A stretch of 64,000 nucleotides of DNA from Ahaetulla prasina (Eukaryota; Chordata; Lepidosauria; Squamata; Colubridae). Under the pieces are notes generated by a model. It had not been told where the DNA came from. It did not search any database and saw only the letters and a list, made by a program, of their open reading frames with translations. The stretch is taken from assembly GCF_028640845.1 (NCBI RefSeq), contig NC_080543.1:7198959-7262958 (forward strand), given 5' to 3'. Positions 62,869-64,000 of this stretch are shown here, in pieces. Within the stretch, counting starts at the first letter, position 1; each line of letters begins with the position of its first letter. Position numbers and translations under genes: made by a program.

Positions 62869-63326
62869 CAGGGGTGGGTGAGCTTCAAAAATTTTAGCAA
62901 GGAGTTCTCTGCCTGGTTGCTGGGTGGGCGTGGCCATAGTGGGTGTGGCCTAGTCAGCCTCCTGAACTATAGTGGGGTGCTGTTGTTTTTTTGCCCTCCC
63001 CAGGCTCCGGAGGCTTTCCTTGAGCCTCCGGGAGGGCAAAAACGGCCTCCCCAGGCTCTGGAGGCTGGAAATGGGCCCATTTCCGGCCTTCCCAAACTTC
63101 TGGTAGGCCCATTTTTCGTCCTCTCCGAGCCTCCGCACGCATCCTGCACTTACCTGCATCCAAAACAGGCTGCGTGGGGACTCCTTGGAGGGGAGGGGCA
63201 GGGTGGGCGGGGCCAGCCAGGAGTGGGATTTTGGGGTTCTCCAAACTGCACAGAATCTTAGCTAGAGGTTCTCCCGAACCCCCAGCAGCGAACCCCCAGC
63301 AGCGAACCCCCAGCAGCGAACCCCTG
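62869..63326. mobile_element. hAT MITE with expanded right end
   Basis: CAGGGGTGGGTGAGC at the left; the right end is built from three to four copies of a 14-bp unit (cagcagcgaacccc), ending CCCTG. No matching 8-bp flanks. Interior as at 58197. Confidence 0.8.
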
Positions 63327-63874
63327 AAAAAAAAATCTCTTGCATCGGTTAGCAAAACGTCCAGCCATCCAGCAGGCTGGATCCGTCGGTGTCTCTCTCT
63401 CCCCCCTCCACCTTCCACTCCAGTGCAGTTGGGAGGAATTTACCCGAAAGGCAAAAGTCCAAACAAATTAAATGCGGGAGCCAAATATTGCCCCCCTGGT
63501 GTCTCCAAACAACCGAGGGACATCATTAATCAGAAGGTAACGCCGCTCTCTCTCTTCCGAGAAGACAAGGCAAAAAAAAAATATATGATGAATGTAACGT
63601 TTCTGGGGCAGAAAACGGTCTTTTTCGAGCCCTCCCGCAGCAGAAAAATAAGCTTCTAAGCCTTCCAGCAAACGTAGGATTAATCGCTTTGCCCTTGAAC
63701 CAGGGTCTTCTAGTATATACAGTCTCTGCATGTTGTATTTAAACAAGGTGGGGGGGGGAGCATGGGGCCACTTCTCGCCCTTGCTAATGTTTGACTCTTC
63801 ATTTATTTAAAGTTGTCCAGACATAGCCAGGGGTTCCCTGTGCAATATTTATGCTTGTTCAACTTGCCCTGAAA

Positions 63875-63934
<60 letters not shown>

Positions 63935-64000
63935 GGGCATTTGGGTCAGTGCCATCAATCTTATGAAACAACCTAATTCCTCACCCCACACCCCACCCCC
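63327..64000. other. Unassigned sequence with (GT)n microsatellite
   Basis: A GT dinucleotide run of about 26 units lies at 63876-63931. No gene or known repeat elsewhere. The window ends without a recognised boundary. Confidence 0.6.

Noticed and set aside
63876..63931. Regulatory Z-DNA-forming GT tract
   Set aside because: GT microsatellites of this length are common in vertebrates; nothing nearby suggests a function.

Overview
The window looks like intergenic DNA from a squamate reptile, most likely an advanced (colubroid) snake. It combines squamate BovB LINE 3' ends, Sauria-type tRNA SINEs with (ACCTTT)n tails, CR1 and L2-like LINEs, Penelope-like fragments, a Helitron, many small hAT and pogo-like elements, and ATTCT-type pentanucleotide microsatellites growing from LINE 3' tails, a pattern reported for snakes. 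I found no host protein-coding gene, rRNA or true tRNA. Every long open frame is either a decayed LINE reading frame or a frame through a tandem repeat.

Layout. 1-690 is pentanucleotide satellite. 1.7-9.2 kb holds a hAT MITE, solo LTR A, SINEs, two BovB 3' ends and CR1 pieces. 9.2-16.6 kb is a mosaic in which CR1 copies are split by an L2/Rex1-like LINE, by hAT elements and by solo LTR C. 17.3-28.6 kb holds two copies of a hAT element that carry the same coiled-coil coding piece, a 0.53 kb local duplication, an L1 5' end, and LTRs inside other repeats. 29-38 kb holds a hAT element, SINEs, a Helitron, solo LTRs and a pogo-like MITE carrying an LTR that itself carries two more LTRs. 38.3-48.7 kb is dominated by LINEs: LTR A is split by CR1, and CR1 is split by a 5.9 kb L2-like LINE whose 5' leader contains exactly 77 perfect copies of a 19-bp GC-rich unit. 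48.7-64 kb holds more hAT and pogo-like MITEs, a SINE expanded internally by 62-bp repeats, a 1.6 kb higher-order pentanucleotide array, and paired Penelope-like terminal repeats.

Nothing here works together as an operon or pathway; the organising principle is nested insertion. Target-site duplications (5 bp for LTRs, 8 bp for hAT, 10-14 bp for SINEs) could be read directly at many sites, so insertion order is resolved in several places. The strongest leads are hammerhead-ribozyme-like cores in Penelope-like fragments, the hAT family carrying coding sequence and always sitting at one nucleotide of the CR1 3' tail, the perfect 77 x 19 bp array in a LINE leader, and the higher-order pentanucleotide array. 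All family names rest on recognising motifs by eye; no database search was run.
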